Positions 27,038 to 41,300 of a stretch of DNA of 64,000 bases are shown piece after piece. Position 1 is the first letter of the stretch, and each line of letters begins with the position of its first letter. Below the pieces are notes generated by a model. The model worked only from the letters and a program-made list of their open reading frames with translations, was not told the DNA's origin and made no database searches. This DNA comes from Rubripirellula tenax. Its GTDB lineage: Bacteria; Planctomycetota; Planctomycetia; Pirellulales; Pirellulaceae. The stretch is taken from assembly GCF_007860125.1 (NCBI RefSeq), contig NZ_SJPW01000006.1, positions 491,844-555,843 of the forward strand. Direction: 5' to 3'. The translations under genes were made by a program, and so were the position numbers.

Positions 27038-27381
27038 GGGGAAATCCGGGGTTTGAGTAGTTTGTATTGTTTAGCCCGATGCCCAAATAGGCAACCGCCC
27101 CGGAAATCAGCGAGGCGAGATATCGGATCGCTAGGGCTCGATACGGAGGGCCAATCAGATTTTTAAATCTGGGTAGTTCCAATTTGTCGTGGATTACTCC
27201 GCAATCCAACGTTTTCCATGCGTTGGAGCGGCCGAGCGGTCCACGACCATCGCTGCCTAAGTTGCAAAACTGATTAGCCCGGGCTCGATACGGCGTAAGG
27301 TTGCAACTGCGTTGTCGTGTCATGACAATTGCCGGTGCTAAACCGTCAGCCGTCCCCTCCCGATCCAGCCATTAAGACAAC
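27038..27381. promoter_or_regulatory. Divergent intergenic region with palindrome and direct repeats
   Basis: 344 bases between two divergent secreted-protein genes. It contains a near-perfect palindrome CAGATTT-TT-AAATCTG (27156-27171) and two 13-bp direct repeats GGGCTCGATACGG (27134-27146 and 27281-27293). These may be regulator sites for either gene. No gene is visible. Confidence 0.4.
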
Positions 27382-28315
27382 ATGCCTGCACTACCTCATC
27401 GATGTTTCCTCGCCGGCATCATCGCTTGCTTGCTGGCTGGCTTCACTGGCGATGCGGCGCTCGCGGGTGAATTGGAATGGGATCTTAAGGTAGGTGACCA
27501 ATTCGATGTTTCGCTTGTTCATTCGACCGTCTCGGAGTCCGTTGTGGGCGAATTCAAAGCGGATCAAACCTATCGCTACCAACTTGGTACGACATGGACA
27601 GTCACCGACGTCGACGACCAACGCACGGCAACGATCGAGAAACAAGTTCGCTCGATTCAATTGAAGATCGTCAGCGTTTCGCCCATACCGATGCAGATCG
27701 AGGTCGATACGGCGAAGTCGACCGCCAGCGGAAAGACATTTAGTGGAACCGAAGGCGAGACGCTGTTGAAGCATCTTCAGTCGTTGGTCGGCAAAACGCT
27801 GCATTGGAAGATGAAGCCCAACGGCGAGACACAGGCCTTGCCGATTCCGCAAGCGACTCAAGACGCCATCGATGCGTTTCCCGAATCCGACTATGTGCTG
27901 CAAATGTTTGACTTGAGCAGCATCGCGGAAAGCGAGACGTCCTACGTCGTCGTGCTTCCCGATCACTCACCGGAACCGGGCGAAACCTGGACGCAAGAAA
28001 GTGATTTGGCGGTTCACGAAAACCCAGCGTTCGTGACACTGTTTCGATACGTCGGGGAAACCGATCGCGATGGCAAGCGTTTGAGTCAGTTCACGACGAA
28101 CACGACGCCCAAAAGGGTTGGTGACCGAAAGCTTCCGCCCGACTCACCCGACGCCGCCTCCGTCATCAAGCAGACCGGCGAGGGAAAATGCTTCTTTGAC
28201 CGGGAAGCAAGAAACTTTGTCGATTCAGCCTATCGCAGCAGGATCGTTACGACTTCCTCGGCCCAGCAGTCTGTGATTACGTCCGATGTCGCTTCGACGA
28301 TCAGGCGAAAACCTT

Positions 28316-28317
<2 letters not shown>
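27382..28317 (+). CDS. Secreted DUF6263-like protein
   Basis: 311 aa. Signal peptide (CFLAGIIACLLAGFTGDAALAG). The mature protein begins LEWDLKVGDQFDVSLVHSTVSE and has repeated beta strands (TYRYQLGTTWTVTDVD, IQLKIVSVSPIPMQIEVDTAK). This pattern, with EPGETW and a late QFTTNTTPKR block, resembles DUF6263 (uncharacterised exported beta proteins). Role unknown. An A/T-rich hairpin and a CGGGAAC/GTTCCCG hairpin follow immediately. Confidence 0.6.
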
Positions 28318-30855
<2,538 letters not shown>

Positions 30856-30888
30856 TAGCACGCCGAGAATCTCGAAGGCTTGATTCCA

Positions 30889-31362
30889 TCACACCGATGG
30901 AATCAAGCCGTGATGTTGCAATTGGAACAGTCGATCGTCAGCGACTCGCAACCGGCGGCTGACTTCACGGCCCAAGTTCATCATGATGATCGCGTATTGC
31001 TCGATATCGTCCTTGTACAGCATCGCAAGCGACTGACGCGGCACCTCGATCGCGTGGCAATCCGACTCTGCAACGATGGTCGCCGATCTGGGTCGGAAAT
31101 CGATCAATGCCATTTCCCCGAAGCAATCACCGGCGTGCAGTCGCCCGAGTTGAATCGAGTCCTGCAACCGCTTGCGCGTGACCAACACCGTCCCGGACTC
31201 CAAAACGAACAGCGATTCGCCGGGATCACCTTCGTGAAAGAAAAATTCGCCCGCCGTAGCCGTGACAATCTTCGCTTCCGAGTAGATCCGATCGATCACC
31301 GCCGGCTTCAATCCGCCAAATGCCGGCATGCGTCTGAGCAGTTCGATTTCAACGTCGACCAT
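30889..31362 (-). CDS. Cyclic nucleotide-binding domain protein
   Basis: 157 aa from the ATG at 31362, preceded by a strong GGGGGAGC site. The whole chain is one CNB domain: GEFFFHEGDPGESLFVLESGTVLV, then LGRLHAGDCFGEMALIDFRPRSATI, the phosphate-binding-cassette GEMALI-x-RSAT. There is no DNA-binding HTH and no membrane segment, so unlike CRP it is a stand-alone sensor or adaptor. The ligand is unknown. It converges on katG 33 bp away; CNB proteins of this shape may respond to redox or energy state, but nothing here proves that. Confidence 0.82.
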   Translation of the reverse strand: MVDVEIELLRRMPAFGGLKPAVIDRIYSEAKIVTATAGEFFFHEGDPGESLFVLESGTVLVTRKRLQDSIQLGRLHAGDCFGEMALIDFRPRSATIVAESDCHAIEVPRQSLAMLYKDDIEQYAIIMMNLGREVSRRLRVADDRLFQLQHHGLIPSV

Positions 31363-31524
31363 GTCTGTTGCTCCCCCTGAAATCGTAACACTCCGCGGAA
31401 CGGAATGCACGTTTTTACGAGAGCAAGTGTGGGTTCGCTACGATGGACGCCGGCAGAGTAGGTTTGCTTGTTGATCCAAAATGCCCACAATTTGGAACAA
31501 ATTGAACCAACAAACACAAGTTTT

Positions 31525-32742
31525 TTACGCTTTTTTTCGACGACGCCGCTGTGCTAAGACTGCCAGAACGCCCATCGCGGAAAGAGCCAGTGAGGACGGT
31601 TCGGGAACTGCAGCAGCCGTCGCGAAGAAAATCGCGTTCCGGTCTGCGGTTCCGTTGTTGTCGTCATCCAGCCACGCGGAAAACACAAAGTTGCCCGAAT
31701 CATTCAGCATGCCGCGGCGAATGAGCAGACTCGTAATCGAGCTGCCGTCGAGCGTATCGCCGATACTGATTACACGATCGGTTAAGGGATTGCTTCCGTC
31801 GAACAATCCCGCAACTCCGCCCGCTGAACCGCCAAAAACAAAATCGCGATTGTTATTGATTACTAGGCCAGCTTCGCTGAGATAATCGAAATCTGCGTTG
31901 CTGACGACGGCGCTGCTTCCAACGCCACTTTCATAAATGTAAAAATCTCGAACCGCACTGCTAACGGCGCTATCGGGTGTCCCATAGTAGGCGACATCAC
32001 CAGCATCGTTAATGTCGACAATATTGCCGAACTGACGCAAGGGTCCCGACGCGTCATCAATCGTGACAATTCCGGTGCTCGTATGGACATAGATGCCGTC
32101 TAGCGACGTGCTCCTGAGGCGTCCACGAACCGCGACGTCGCCGCTTCCATTGATTTCCGGAGAGGGTGCACCGCCGCTGCCGTAATCTGAATACTCCCCT
32201 GATGAAGCATCCGAAAAGACACGGCGTGAACTGCCGCCGTCACGGCGAACCCGGACTTCATAGTCGCCATTCGAAGCCTTCAGCGCTGCAACCACATCGC
32301 CTGAATTGTTGACGCCATAAACATTTGTTCCAAATGAGTTATTGAAAAGTTCCGTAACGCCCGAATCATCCGCGATGTACCCACGCGAACCTGCGCTGTT
32401 GTATGCGATCGCGCCCGAGTCATTGATAGGCACGTGAGAGATAAACGAACCGGAGCCGAGCGTAATGGGCGTCGCGGGTGCGGCAGCGTCCCAACGATGG
32501 ATATTGCCATTCGTCGAGCTAGAACGCGTGACGTAAGAAACTTGATCGTTGTTGTTCAACCCTGGATAGATTCCTAGATTCCCGAAGTTGCTCGTGGATC
32601 CGCTAGCGACCAACGTAAAATCGTACATGTCGCCGGATGCCGAACGTACGGTGAGCGAAATCAAGGTGAAGAAAACGAGACCTGCGGACATATGCCGAAG
32701 GGCTCTAAGATTCGTCCACGCAGGGTAGGTGTCGTGCATCAT
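31525..32742 (-). CDS. PEP-CTERM sorting domain protein
   Basis: 405 aa. Start ATG at 32742 with AAGGA just upstream (ATG at 32739 is equally possible). A hydrophobic signal (LVFFTLISLTVRSASG) is followed by a beta-rich body with short repeats of DSGAIAYN, NNSGDVVAAL, NGSGDVAVRG and NDAGDVAYYG, recalling the beta-propeller-like repeat of choice-of-anchor proteins. The C-terminus has VPEPSSLAL, a hydrophobic helix and RRRRKKA, the PEP-CTERM exosortase signal. No exosortase is in the window. It is probably surface-displayed. Confidence 0.85.
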   Translation of the reverse strand: MMHDTYPAWTNLRALRHMSAGLVFFTLISLTVRSASGDMYDFTLVASGSTSNFGNLGIYPGLNNNDQVSYVTRSSSTNGNIHRWDAAAPATPITLGSGSFISHVPINDSGAIAYNSAGSRGYIADDSGVTELFNNSFGTNVYGVNNSGDVVAALKASNGDYEVRVRRDGGSSRRVFSDASSGEYSDYGSGGAPSPEINGSGDVAVRGRLRSTSLDGIYVHTSTGIVTIDDASGPLRQFGNIVDINDAGDVAYYGTPDSAVSSAVRDFYIYESGVGSSAVVSNADFDYLSEAGLVINNNRDFVFGGSAGGVAGLFDGSNPLTDRVISIGDTLDGSSITSLLIRRGMLNDSGNFVFSAWLDDDNNGTADRNAIFFATAAAVPEPSSLALSAMGVLAVLAQRRRRKKA

Positions 32743-32896
32743 TCTTTCCTTCACGAATGTCGATGGGGGAATTTTTTTAGATGGGTGCCTGGAAAGCCGC
32801 GTCCATGCCGAGATGCCACTGTAGGCATCCGAAGTCAACAACGCAACGTTTTGACGCGACCGGCCAGGGCGATTCATTCTTTTAAAATTAGAAAAA

Positions 32897-32969
32897 TACA
32901 AGCACGACGCGCAGGCGAGTGGATGCTTGCTGGCTTTGGAAATTCACCCGCTTACGCGTCGTGCTTGTA
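32897..32969. repeat. REP-like long inverted repeat
   Basis: TACAAGCACGACGCG (32897-32911) is perfectly inverted at 32955-32969 (CGCGTCGTGCTTGTA). The symmetry extends inward with about four mismatches (CAGGCGAGTGGA against TTCACCCGCTTA), leaving a loop of about 15-20 nt. It lies between the PEP-CTERM gene and the glycosyltransferase stop. The sequence resembles a REP element that I associate with Rhodopirellula genomes, but this is recall, not a search. Confidence 0.75.
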
Positions 32970-33001
32970 GATATGCCAGTGCGACCGGCTTCCACAGCTG
33001 G

Positions 33002-34330
33002 CTAGAGCACGGATCTGGCGATTTTTGGGGGTGCCAGCGGCTTTTTAAGCGTGTCCCGGACACAAGATTCGAACGCTTCAAGCTGCGCCTCGATTCGATA
33101 ATTTGCGGCGACGGTCGCTTGAGCCTGCTGGGCCAATATCGATCGATGGCTCCTGTCTTCCGCCAATTTGGCAATCGCTTTTGCCATCGCTGCGGCGTCT
33201 CCCGTATCGCATAGAAAGCCGTTCGCCCCATCGACGACGACGTCCTCGGATCCGCTGACCCGAGTCACGACCGGAACCAACCCGCTTGCCATCGATTCCA
33301 GCAGCGCGATCGAAGTGCCCTCGGTTTCCGATGGCAAAACGAAGACGTCATGGTCGCGATAGACACCAACCATTTCGGAGTGAGAAACGCCGGAATAAAA
33401 ACGTACCCGCGGAAATTCGGCGAGAGCATCGACCAACGCCTCGCGATCGGGACCGACGCCCAAAATGTCCAATTGATAATCCGTGCCGATCGCGTCCAAA
33501 TGACGCGCAATATCAGCCAAGTCGAACACTCGCTTTTGTTTCTGTGACAACCGTCCGGCATACAGCACGCGAATGGGGCCTTCCGAATCACGCGAGACGC
33601 GGGCCTCTTGACTGGCAACGCCGTAAGGCAAAAGGTGCATATCGGCAACGCGATCAGGGATGCACTCGGCCAAGTTTTGAAAGCAGCGAGGGCTGACTGC
33701 GATAAAACTCTGGATGATCGGCGCGTAGTGCTTTAGCTGCTGATAATAGTTCTCCTGATCGCAGTGGCAGATGCCGATGCACCGTGATTCGATGCCGCGT
33801 GATCGCGAACGGGCCGCTAACTCGTAAGCGAAATCCAGATAGTTCGGGACAAAAAGGGTTGCTGCTGCGATCGCCTCCTCGGCACTCGGGTGCAGTCGTT
33901 TGTTTGCGTCTTTTGGACCGGAGCCATGCGACGCGACGGGAACCGGCGAAGGCCCCAGGTCCAATTTCGTCGGTTTCGTAGGCTTGACGGGCTTTGTGAT
34001 CTTCGTCGGCTTCGTCGCTCGCTTCCCTGGCTTATCGGATGATTCAAATATCCCGTCGAACGCTTTGTGAATTTCCTCGCATGAATTTTTGCCGACCGGA
34101 TCTTTCGCAACCCGTTCGGCAACTCCGTTTTCCTTCTCGCCCTGCGGTGCGCGCCAAACCTTCATGACCGGTCCGGGAAATAATTCCTCGTCTCGGTGCG
34201 TTCCGCTGTTGATCGTCACGACCCGCGTTTTGTAACGCTTTGCCATGAAGGATGCGGCTTGAAAGGACCACGTCGTCACGCCACCAATCGAATGCATTGC
34301 ATTGACGTAAAAATGAACTTGACCACTCAT
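33002..34330 (-). CDS. GT4-type glycosyltransferase
   Basis: 442 aa. The N-terminal Rossmann half (HFYVNAMHSIGGVTTWS) and the C-terminal GT-B half (IRVLYAGRLSQKQKRVFDL, DILGVGPDREAL, FVLPSETEGTSIALLESMASGLVPVVT, the EGxxxxxxE donor-sugar motif) identify family GT4. An unusual low-complexity insertion at residues 99-125 (repeated KPTK units) splits the acceptor domain. It probably assembles a surface glycan. Its start overlaps the sulfotransferase stop (ATGA), so sulfotransferase is upstream and coupled. Confidence 0.88.
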   Translation of the reverse strand: MSGQVHFYVNAMHSIGGVTTWSFQAASFMAKRYKTRVVTINSGTHRDEELFPGPVMKVWRAPQGEKENGVAERVAKDPVGKNSCEEIHKAFDGIFESSDKPGKRATKPTKITKPVKPTKPTKLDLGPSPVPVASHGSGPKDANKRLHPSAEEAIAAATLFVPNYLDFAYELAARSRSRGIESRCIGICHCDQENYYQQLKHYAPIIQSFIAVSPRCFQNLAECIPDRVADMHLLPYGVASQEARVSRDSEGPIRVLYAGRLSQKQKRVFDLADIARHLDAIGTDYQLDILGVGPDREALVDALAEFPRVRFYSGVSHSEMVGVYRDHDVFVLPSETEGTSIALLESMASGLVPVVTRVSGSEDVVVDGANGFLCDTGDAAAMAKAIAKLAEDRSHRSILAQQAQATVAANYRIEAQLEAFESCVRDTLKKPLAPPKIARSVL

Positions 34331-35112
34331 GCCTTGCTGCTCGAATCTAGGTGAACGGCGAATCGCGTACCTTCCAGTGCTTCTGACACCTCGTCGAAAT
34401 TTCCCAAACTAGCCGCGATCGAGTGGGGCATGATCTTTTGCAAACGAGACACGAGTTCTATCGATGCGTCGACATCAAGGAAATCGAGAATGCTTTGACA
34501 TGTCTTCTTGGGGGAATCGATCAGATTTTCGTAGGTCACTTCCAAGCAGTCCATCGCATCAAGCTCGCGCCGCGCAACGTCGATTCGCGATTCAAGCTCG
34601 ACCAATTCGTCCAAAATTGTTTCAGTGTCTAACCACACGGTTCGGTCGAGATCATGGGAAGGAGTCGTCGCCAGCAGGTTTGCTCGTTGAAATTGATCCA
34701 GTAGCCGCGGGATCATCGAAGCGGATAGAAGAGCCGCGACAAGATTCGTTCGAACTAGATGAATCGCCTTCATCGATCGATGCGATCGAAGATGGTCAAG
34801 AACACATGGATAAGAGTCACCCTGCTGATACTTCAGCTTGAATCCTACAGCGGTTGCCAGCGGTGGTTCCGGATCGTCGGCACAAAGCGTCGCACCGGAA
34901 GGGCTCCATCGATGGCTGTATACATCGTTCAGGAATTCGGCTTCTGTATCGCACGCCGAACGAGTGAACAGATCTCCATCGACGCCTGCTTCACCGCGGT
35001 AGAAAAACTCGCCCCAGCAAGCAATTTCGGGATGGCTGTCTAGCAGACTGCAAAGGTGCGAGGATCCGCTGCGATGGTGGAACCAGATAAAAAAAGGAGT
35101 ACGACAATTCAT
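34327..35112 (-). CDS. Sulfotransferase
   Basis: 261 aa from the ATG at 35112 (MNCRTPFFIWFHHRSGSSHL). The motif RSGSSHLCSLLDSHPEI is the 5'-phosphosulfate loop of PAPS-dependent sulfotransferases. LRSHRSMKAIHLVRTNLVAALLS is the 3'-phosphate-binding region. A C-terminal helix segment (VTYENLIDSPKKTCQSILDFLDV) is typical of Sulfotransfer_1/3 proteins. It likely sulfates a glycan made by the coupled glycosyltransferase; substrate is inferred. It diverges from the kinase-fusion gene. Confidence 0.85.
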   Translation of the reverse strand: MNCRTPFFIWFHHRSGSSHLCSLLDSHPEIACWGEFFYRGEAGVDGDLFTRSACDTEAEFLNDVYSHRWSPSGATLCADDPEPPLATAVGFKLKYQQGDSYPCVLDHLRSHRSMKAIHLVRTNLVAALLSASMIPRLLDQFQRANLLATTPSHDLDRTVWLDTETILDELVELESRIDVARRELDAMDCLEVTYENLIDSPKKTCQSILDFLDVDASIELVSRLQKIMPHSIAASLGNFDEVSEALEGTRFAVHLDSSSKA

Positions 35113-35321
35113 AGCGATTAGGATAGTAGACGGCTCTGCACAACGCCAATACGTTGGAACAGAGTCGGGCAACGTCACAGCAAATCGCTAAAACCGACCC
35201 GTCCGCACCGGCGCCTGATTGCATGGCGCTGCTTGGGACGCGACAATATCGGGAGGCGGCAATAGTAGTGTGACTCGAACGCAAATTGTCAGCTTCCTAT
35301 TCAACCCACGCGAGCGAAGCC

Positions 35322-38300
35322 ATGCTGCCCGAGGTAGCAAGACAGTTGGAGGCACTTTGGGATCAGGGCGAAGATCCGCCTCCAATTTTCGAGCTACTGC
35401 GACCCTATCGGGATTCGGATCCGACGCAACTGGTTGCAGTGCTGTTGCAAGACCAAAAACACCGATGGAAGACCGACCGTCCCTTACGGGTTGAGGAATA
35501 CCTGGCCGAGTTTCCAGGCGTCGCCAATGATCCCAAATGCAAATTGCAACTGGCGGTAGGTGAGTTCGATGCGACGCGAAGCGACGGGGCCTTGCCGAGA
35601 ATACAAGACTTTGTCTCGCGGTTCCCCGAGATTCGAGATCCGCTGCGAAGCCGACTCCTTGCGATCGAATCCACGAGCGACGAAACGTTGTTGAGCGATG
35701 CCAAAGACATCGCGGGGACAAGCAGGCGTCAAGGCCACTTAGACGAAACATTCATAACGGATCCTGCCGCGGAAATCCCAAGTGATGTCCGTTACGTTCC
35801 CAAACGCATCCTGGGCGAGGGCGGATACGGTCGCGTTTACCTTGCGTTTGACAGGGATTTGCGTCGAGACGTCGCTGTGAAAGTTCCGACGACGAAATAC
35901 CAATGGAAGCCAGGCGACGTCGAAATCTATCTCGATGAAGCCCGCACCGTCGCTCGTCTTGACCATCCCAATGTCGTTCCAGTCTATGACATGGGGCGCA
36001 CCGATGACGGATCCATCTTTGTCGTTTCAAAGTTCATTGAAGGCTACACGCTTCGGCATCGGATGATAGATGGGCCGTTGGAGCCCGCAGAATCAGCAGC
36101 GATTCTTGCGACGATCGCCATGGGATTGGACCACGCTCACCAGCGCCGGATCATCCATCGCGACGTCAAGCCGGGAAACATTCTGATCGAACAAAGCACG
36201 GGAATTGCGTACGTTGCTGACTTTGGTTTGGCGATCCGCAACAATGACCCACTTGAAGAAGATCGCATTGTCGGCACACCTGCCTACATGAGTCCAGAGC
36301 AGGCCCGCGGTGAAAGTCATCGCCTGGACGGACGAAGCGACATCTTCTCGCTGGGCATCATCATGTACGAAATCCTCGGACGGCGCAAACCGTTCCGCGG
36401 CAGTACGTCGAACGAGGTGTTGCACGAAGTCGTTTCCATTGATCCGCCCAAGCTGCGTGACATTGACGAATCCATTCCTGCGGAGCTTGAGCGTATCTGC
36501 ATGAAGGCGCTATCCAAACGCGCCTCGGATCGTTACGCCACGGCCGCCGACTTCGCTCAGGACCTGCTGAGCTGGCAAGACGACACCAATGCAGCATCGG
36601 ACGTTCTGCAAGTCATTCCGAAGGGACTTCGTTCGTTCGATGCCGATGATGCGTCTTTCTTCCTCGATCTGATTCCAGGACCTCGCAGCCGGGACGGCTT
36701 GCCAGAAACGATTCGATTTTGGAAAAACAAGATCGAGGAAACCGATGCCGAAAAGACCTTTAACGTCGGTCTTATCTACGGGCCGTCGGGTTGTGGTAAG
36801 TCATCGATGGTCAAAGCGGGACTGCTGCCGCGTTTGGAATCAACCGTAACGGCCATCTACTTAGAAGCCACGGCCGAAGACACTGAACTGCGTATTTTAC
36901 GCGGACTTCAAAAGAAGATCCCCGACCTGCCACGGAATCTCGAGTTGGTAGAAACGTTCAGTTGGTTGCGCCGCCAAGTGGGACGAAAAACGGTTGTCGT
37001 CCTGGATCAGTTTGAGCAATGGCTTCACGCTAACCGCGCGGATTACGACCTGAACCTCGTTCGAGCGCTCCGCCAATGCGATGGAGAGCATCTGCAATCC
37101 ATCGTTATGGTCCGCGATGACTTCTCGATGGCGGCGTCGCGATTCATGCGAGAATTGGAAACGCCCATTCTCGAGGGCCACAACTTCGCGACGGTCGATC
37201 TGTTCGATGTTGCGCACGCTGCGGACGTGTTGACGAAATTCGGCCAGTCATTCGGTAGACTGCCGGTTCAAGAAGCCCAGATCAGCAACGAACAGCGACA
37301 GTTCGTGGACGCCGTTGCGAACGGATTGGCCAACGATGGAAAAGTCGTTTCGGTCCGCTTGGCGTTGTTCGCCGAAATGATCAAAGGAAAGCCTTGGCTG
37401 CCCGGGACCCTTGCCGAAGTCGGAGGGACCGACGGAATCGGCACGAATTTCCTTGAGGAAATGTTTGGCAATCAAAACGCGAACCCCGAACATTTGCGAC
37501 ACCAACAAGCGGCACGCCAAGTCTTGATGGCGCTGCTGCCCGAAGTCGGCACCGATATCAAGGGACACATGCGATCGCATGCCGAACTGCTCGACGCGTC
37601 GGGTTATCGGAGCCAGCCTCGAGAGTTCAACGACTTGCTTAGAATTCTTGACGGGAAGATGCGGCTGATCACGCCCACCGATCCTGAGGGGTTCCATTCC
37701 GAATCGAATAGCGATCGCAGTTTGAAGTTCTATCAACTGACCCACGATTATTTGGTTCCGTCACTGCGAGCTTGGTTGACGCGAAAGCAAGTGGAAACAC
37801 TTTCCGGGCGGGCTTCGCTTGCGCTGGCGGAACGGTCCGCGGTTTGGAATGCGAAACCCGAACGTCGCCACTTACCGTCTAGCTTGGAATGGGCCCGTAT
37901 CAAGTGGTTCACCGACAAAATGTTCTGGAGCGAACCGCAGCGAAAGATGATGGCATCCGCGGGCACGGTCCATGGCGTGCGTTTTTCGGTTTTCACGCTG
38001 GTTTCCTTGATCATGTTGGCGTTCGGGTTGCACGTTCGGGACCGAGTCGTTCAAGCCAACAGCGACTATCGAACCACAGGCCTTTTGACTGCGATCACGA
38101 ACGCCAAGATCGACCAACTGCCCGATATCATCGTAAAAATTCGGTCGGATCGCTCAGAACTCGATCAAAAGCTCCGGGCCGATATTGAAAGGTACCCGAT
38201 TGATTCCAATGAACGACTCAACCTCTCGCTCGCACTGCTGCCCAGTGATGCTTCGCAACTTCGTTACCTCAGTGAACGACTTCTTGACGCCCGCGCCGAT

Positions 38301-41300
38301 CAGGTCGAAGCCATCCGTGATTTGCTAGTCCGTCCCGATGCAAAACTGGTTGATGATCTTTGGAATGCTGCCAAAGACGATCCCAGTGGCGATTCGTCAC
38401 AGCTCTTGCCGGCGGTGAGTGCGCTGGCTACGTACGATCCAGGCAATGAAGCGAATTGGAATCAGGTTGCACAGCGCGTCACCGATGCTTTGGTGAAAGA
38501 AAATTCACTGCGTGTTTCCATTTGGATCAATCTTCTACGTCCGGCGCGACGCCACTTGATCGCCCCACTTGCGTCGGTTTACCGCGACGAATCCAGAAAT
38601 CGTTCTCAATCCCAAATTCGACAGGCGACGGACATACTCGAAGACTATGCCGCCGATGATCTAGATGTGCTTTCCGAACTGCTGTTCGACGGTCAGCCCT
38701 ATCAATTTGAGTCATTGTTCGATGCGTTCGCCCGGATGGGTGATCCAGCGAAGGAGAAAATAGAGCAGGAACTGGATCGCAAACTGAAGCATGTTTGGCC
38801 TAGCGATTTGCTTGGCGAAAGCCTTGGTGAGCCGGATTCGGAAGTGAAGGGGATGGTCGAAAAATCAAATGGAATCGTCGCGGATCGGTTTGCGATGTGC
38901 CAGTCCATGCCGATCGACGACATGCTTCCGACGGCGGAATTGCTGGGCGAGTTCGGCTATCGCCCGACTCGCATTCGACCGTATTTTCACCAGTCGTCGA
39001 TTTTCGTGGCAGTCGCTTGGACGCGAGATCGTCAACCTTGGCGAATGGTTGTGGATGAAAGTGCAGAGTCGATCCGCGCGATGGATGTGCAATTCCAGGC
39101 CGAAGGATTCATGCCCGTTGATGTTTCGGGCTATGTGAACGAAAGCACTGGATTCGAAGGGTTCGCGGCCGTTTGGCGAGACCGTGAAAAGGCGACGGAC
39201 GACACACGGTTGTATGTCGATGTGCGACATGTCGACGTTGCCTCATTGCAGGAAAATTTTGCGAACGACGGATTTCCATTCGCTCAATCGCTGCAAGGGT
39301 TCCGAGGGTTGGGTGGCTTTCGCAAGTACTGTGGCGTCGTTTCAAGCCAAGACCACAAGTCGACCGTGTTCCTTAGCCAATCGCGGCAGGGATTTGGGCG
39401 AAAAGAATATTTCGACAGAATCTATTGGGACATTGATTTGGGGCTTGGCTACAAGCCCCCCTCTGCGCGGTCACGAACTCAGGTCGCGTTGCGAGCAGCG
39501 GATGACTTGATTTCCTCCGGCGATTCGGGTCTCAAAGTTCGTTTCGAACGAGGCAAGGCGCGATTCGAACTTGGCTTTGACGATGAAGCGATCGACGACT
39601 TCGACGCCATCATTGATCAACTTTCCATCCGCGATTCTTCCCTTGACGACCCGAACGAAAATCGGTTGGCCATGTTGGTCGAGGCATTGCGTTGTCGCTC
39701 GGTCATCCATGCTCGGGCGTCACGGTCCGATGCGGCGAAAGCTGACTTTGAAAGTTTTGTTGAGACGACTTCGGATGAACGAGAGATTGTTTTCCTCGAA
39801 ACCGTTTTGGCCGCGCACCTAGCCGACGACGCGGGTGCTGTCGAACGTTTTGAGGAATTCATTGATACCCACGACAAAGACGGCGCGACGCTTTTCCTTG
39901 CCGCGAAGACCCACGCTATTCTTGCGGCGACCCATCGCGAACGAGATGCTTCGCGATCTAGGGTGCATGCCGATCGTGCCATTTCGCTGTTAACCGCGGC
40001 GGTCGAGAACGGCTTCGATGACTTCACCATGATCCGAGACGATGTTGCTCTTGAACCGATTTGCGAGGCGAAGGGATTCGAGGGAACGTTGAAGTCGCTC
40101 GGGGCTGATTTGCGAATCGCGTCGGTTTGGAATACGAGCAATTGGTTGGAGTCGCGAATTTCGCATGGTCTTTCGCCGCAAGAACAAATCGCTCAAGCGC
40201 GCCAGTACCAAGCGGACGGATTCCGCATCGCCGCGGTTACCGCTGTTTCCGACGGTAACGACGTCATTTCTGCGTCGATCTGGCATCGCCCCAATGTCGC
40301 TGATGTTGCAGTGGAAACGTTGGCACGACGACAAGCCAACGCGGCGATTGCCAAGATACGGCTTGGCGAAGACAAGAACGTTTGGCGAATGCTAAAAGAG
40401 AGCCCCGATCCGCGGCTTCGAACGTGGATACTTCATCGACTCGGCCAAACCCGAACCTCGCCGTCGATCATCGCCGAGCGGTTGAGCGTCGAAACCGATT
40501 TGTCGGTTCGACGTGTTCTTATTCTGTCATTGGGTCTATACCAGAATCCGACTGAAATCGATATCGAATCTGTCTCGGCCCAGCTCGAAGTGTTGTATCA
40601 ATTGGATCCTGATCCTGGCATCCACAGCGCGGCCGAGTGGGCGCTGCGTCGATGGGGAAAATTGCCAAAGTTGTCGCAGATGTCGACGGAGCTGATCATT
40701 GGCTCTTCCTTGCCATCCGCTTCTTCGCGCAAACGAACATGGAGCACGACGGTCCGCGGACTGACCATGGTGTCGTTGCCCGGACCTGTCGAGTTTGTGA
40801 TGGGTTCGCCACCGACGCAGCCCAGTCGAAGCACGTACGAAATGTTGCATCGCAATCGCATCGACCGCCATTTCGCGATCGCCGCCCGCGAGATCACTGT
40901 CGAGCAGTTTCACGAATTCATTGAACAAGTGCCCAGCATCAATCACACGTTCACCGAACGGGACGCACCCGACGCAACATGCCCGCAGACTTCTGTGACT
41001 TGGTATGAAGCAGCGGCCTACTGTCGTTGGCTTAGTGAACAGGAGGGCGTTCCCGAAGACCAAATGTGCTATCCGCCGATTCCCGAAATCAAGAACGGAA
41101 TGGTGGTACCGGATGACTATCTGGGGCGGACCGGGTATCGATTGCCAACCGAAGCCGAGTGGGAATATGCATGCCGGGCGGGCACGCGCACCAGTCGACA
41201 CTATGGGAATTGCGACGAGTTGCTTGATCAATACGCTTGGTTCAGTGCTAATTCTGAAGACCGTACAAGGCCTGTAGGAACGTTGATGCCAAACGATTTT

